Positions 22,436 through 25,198 of a stretch of 25,198 nt of DNA are shown piece by piece. Source of the DNA: Pinguiococcus pyrenoidosus (Eukaryota > Sar > Pinguiophyceae > Pinguiochrysidales > Pinguiochrysidaceae). The DNA lies in NCBI GenBank assembly GCA_019677205.1, contig JAAMXY010001222.1, positions 1 through 25,198 on the forward strand. Direction: 5' to 3'. Made by a program: the position numbers and the translations under genes. Every line of letters starts with the position of its first letter. Within the stretch, counting starts at the first letter, position 1. Below the pieces are notes generated by a model. It did not search any database. It saw only the letters and a program-made list of their open reading frames with translations, and was not told the origin of the DNA.

Positions 22436-25006
22436 CTAGTCCTTCCGCTCTTCGTCCGCCTCGCCCTTGTTGCCATCCAGAAGCACGTCCATCGGCTCTG
22501 ACAAATCTGGCGGGAGGATCTGGACGCGCTCCGATGGCCAGCTCCTCTGAAGGATTCCCAATGCAATCCGGGTGGGATGCTCGACGAGTGCCTCCCGTTG
22601 GTTGGCCTCTATCGCAGAAACGTATTGGTCTCGTCAGAGCATGATAGCCACTAGAGCGCCTTCGGTGACTCACCAATGATGCTCAAGTTGAGCCTCTCTG
22701 CTTCTTCCCGAGCAAGGATCGCCGTCAACGAATCGCGGATTTCACGAACGCTCTCCGCGCTCCAAGTGCCTGAGGTGCAGTCTTGCCGTTGGGTCTTCAT
22801 CGCAACTCCATCTCTGTGCGGTGGTACCTGTTCTGCTCGCCTCATGCTTCCCGTCCCGCAGAAGCAGGAACCTGAGGATGGACAAGATAGCGCCCAGCGA
22901 CTCGATCTCCGAAGTCGAGGATGCAGCAATCCGAAGCCGCGATCGAACTAGGTCCGCCACGTGAAAGCTCGTGAAAGGATTTTCGCCGCTGTTGGCCTCT
23001 GGTTCATTCCAGTGCGCCACGGTAGTGGCCTTGATGAAATCAAGGTAGACACCAAGCAGGGCGTCGGTGGTACAGCCAATACACAGCGACTTTAGGAGGA
23101 GCCACCTTCGACCAGGCAAAGCGAGGAAAAGAAAAACACCAAAGCATAGACAAGCACAAAACAAAAACCAAGGCCAGCCAGGAGGCGACCGTGAGTTGGG
23201 GGGCGGCGAATCGTTCCAATTGCGAACGATACCTGGACCGAAGCTCGCATCTTGCAAGGACTTCGCCGAGAAGCTTGTGCGCCGATCTGCGAACGCTGCC
23301 CATCGGACCTACCGGTGGATTGGAGACGACGTTCGGTCCAGTCCGTTCTGCGAGTATGAGAATCAAGAACGGAGGCTACGTACAGTGGAGCATCCAGGAG
23401 GATAAGAGCTTGCAAAGCTCTTCCATGTCGACTTCTGCATGTTCAGGAAGAAAGGCTGATGGCGGCGTCTCGCTCTTGCTCCTTTTCTTCAGAAGACGCT
23501 TGGTTGGGCCGACGACCAGTTTCCTCGCAGGCATAGAGAGATTGGGGTAACTACCTCATCTACGCCCCCCCAGTCTTTGTCTTCGCTTGAGCTGGACAGA
23601 AGGACGGCTTTGCGACCCTAGTACGCGATATCCGATGACCCTGGGATTCGCGCTTGCATGCAGTACGACTGGACGTACAGGAGGTAGTCTCCGTGCGAGC
23701 TGCTCAAGAAGAGCGATTCCGTAGATGGCGGCCGCCACGCTGCCGAGCTAAAAGTAGAGGAAGGAAACCTCAGCTTGGCCGGACAGGACGCACATCGGTC
23801 CCTCGCAGGCTTGAAGGCGTGAGCATTGCTTTAAAATACCTTAAGCAGCGCAGCCGCAGGGTTTGACAGGCATGTCCATAGGTATGGTCCAGTATACGGA
23901 GCGAGCGGCAGCCTCTCTTCGATCTGCTTCCGCCTTTGCGATCCCAACTCTGCCTCCACCACGTGCCTGACTGCTTCAGGTGCAAAAAATAGTGCGGCCC
24001 AACCTCCAATCTGTAGCAGGGAAAGCACCGTGTCGCTGTGTTCCTCCGAGCTCTCGGTTTGGCCACGTAGTCTCATCCGCGATTCGGTGCCGGCCGTCAA
24101 GAGCTGCCAAAGCCCAGAGCGGAGGTGCAGCACCGTGTCTGCGCCAGTCTCGGCCAGCCGGCAAAGCCATGACTTGTACGCAAGCCGCTCAGACCCGTCC
24201 AGCAGGAAATGCTGCCCGAGTAATGATGCCTCCTCACAGAAAGCGGACAATCCATCGAGCGCTCGTAGCAGGACGACAGCTTCCTGCTCTACTTGAGTGA
24301 TTGACTTCATGACCCCCTCCGCGTTTGGCGACTCCGCGTGGTCCCGAAGGGAAGCGTCAACCGTCGACGTCAGACTTCTGACTCCGTCCAGGACAAAGCA
24401 GCACAGGAGCGCCGCCTCTCCAGCCGCCAGCTTACTATTCGTGAGGCCAAGGCCACGCAAGAGGCCACGCACTAGCGCCGAGCAGAGCCGCGACAAGTAG
24501 TAGCACTGCCGAATCCTACCGTCCGCCTCGTCGTCCGCGTCTAGGTCAGCTGTCGAAGCGGATTGCTTCTCCAAAGCAAGACTCTTTGCCATTCTCAGCT
24601 GCTCGAATCGCCACTTCAGCGGGACCCGCGAAAGCAGGAGACCCGTAATAGCGAACATTGCCAACAGGACGGGTGGCCATCTCAAAAAGTCCGGGGAATC
24701 AATAGCAGAGAAGAGAGACAGACTCGTGTCTCTGGCAGGGGCCAGCAAGCAGAATCCACGGAGCTCTTCGAGGGCCCAAGCAACATCCCCAACAGCCTGG
24801 CACGCCCCTTCCTCGACGATAAAGTCTAGCTCGTCAGTCATCTCTATTCCACACTGCAAATCGACAGCTTCGAGCGCAGTGACGGACTTGGAAAGATAGG
24901 AGAAGAGCAGGTCTTGGACGGCGTATGGATCCGCAGTGGATGGCTGAGCGGCATACTCGCGGATCGAAAGGCGCAGCTCCTCCTTCAGCCCCTCTAGAGC
25001 GGACAT
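22436..25006 (-). CDS. Seven-exon gene of unknown function, probable membrane protein
   Basis: Exons 25006-23840, 23773-23640, 23523-23380, 23286-23233, 23105-22828, 22769-22674, 22608-22436, all phase-consistent, giving about 681 residues ending in TAG. I do not recognise the family. The protein is mostly alpha-helical and Leu/Ala-rich. Residues about 111-131 (WPPVLLAMFAITGLLLSRV) are a likely transmembrane helix; the preceding part has amphipathic acidic helices (residues 1-90) and no signal peptide. A Lys/Arg-rich patch (TKRLLKKRSK) lies in exon 3. The rest resembles helical-repeat scaffolds (ARM/HEAT-like) in composition only. The start is the ATG at 25006; the frame runs upstream to 25054 without another ATG. 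The short exons 3 and 4 rest only on splice consensus and phase: for exon 3 the donor TAC|GTAGCC at 23379 is needed, since the neighbouring GT donor gives a stop at the junction. The 3' end nearly touches the DOCK gene. Confidence 0.7.
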
Positions 25007-25198
25007 CCCAAGCGCTGCACGAAGGCACGGGCCTCCAATGGTGGATATGGACAAAACTGAGGCGAGCCGCGAAAAAGATATCTGCCCAATAGTATAATAT
25101 TACTTGTCCTCTTGTATAATATGTACTATCTCCTTACCACTCCCATGCAAAATTGTTGAGACAATTGACGGTTTCAGTTCTTAGTGTTTGAGGTCAAG
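25007..25198. other. Upstream region of the unknown gene, AT-enriched
   Basis: About 190 bp, noticeably richer in A and T than the neighbouring gene (about 25080-25165), including several TATAAT-like words. It probably contains the promoter or a 5' UTR intron of the minus-strand gene; no specific element can be assigned. Confidence 0.35.

Noticed and set aside
23233-23340. Alternative splice of the unknown gene using the acceptor at 23330 or so
   Set aside because: Joining it to exon 3 via the nearby GT donor creates a TAA at the junction, while the donor at 23379 with the acceptor before 23286 keeps phase through to the stop.

Overview
This window is nuclear DNA from a eukaryote, most likely a photosynthetic protist with a secondary (complex) red-lineage plastid. 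Nearly every multi-domain gene is split by short GT-AG introns of about 64-131 bp (one is GC-AG), with reading phases that match across each junction. The lipoxygenase carries a signal peptide followed by a Cys-Phe junction and an Arg/Pro-rich stretch, as in plastid proteins of red-complex algae. Short-period simple repeats (CAAG; several 9-bp units) lie between the genes. A dinoflagellate-like or other chromalveolate alga fits, but I see no dinoflagellate spliced-leader relic and the introns are short, so the lineage is left open. All stop codons used by the well-supported genes (TAA, TAG) are read as stops.

Layout, left to right: (1) 1-2701, minus, 5'-complete part of a Patched/Dispatched-like RND permease with a sterol-sensing domain, running off the left edge. 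Its start codon abuts a (CAAG)n microsatellite. (2) 4118-5326, plus, an intronless sulfotransferase-like membrane-anchored protein. (3) 6169-6669, plus, a small Cys-rich protein I do not recognise. (4) 7282-9779, minus, a five-exon FtsH AAA+ zinc metalloprotease with an N-terminal signal peptide. (5) 10844-12349, plus, an intronless wax ester synthase/diacylglycerol acyltransferase-like enzyme. (6) 12919-15243, minus, a five-exon lipoxygenase without a PLAT domain. (7) 15244-17308, a gene-poor stretch holding an AT-rich island, a decayed helical-repeat gene and a cluster of GATCGATC palindromes. (8) 17309-22386, plus, a DOCK-family Rac/Cdc42 guanine-nucleotide exchange factor (eight visible exons; N-terminus not found). 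(9) 22436-25006, minus, a seven-exon gene of unknown function whose stop lies 49 bp from the DOCK stop.

The genes are on both strands in divergent and convergent pairs, so there is no operon logic. Two neighbours act on fatty acyl chains (the acyltransferase and the lipoxygenase), and FtsH and lipoxygenase are both likely organelle proteins, but joint function is not shown by the sequence. Exon models were built by hand from splice consensus plus phase continuity; they need transcript support.
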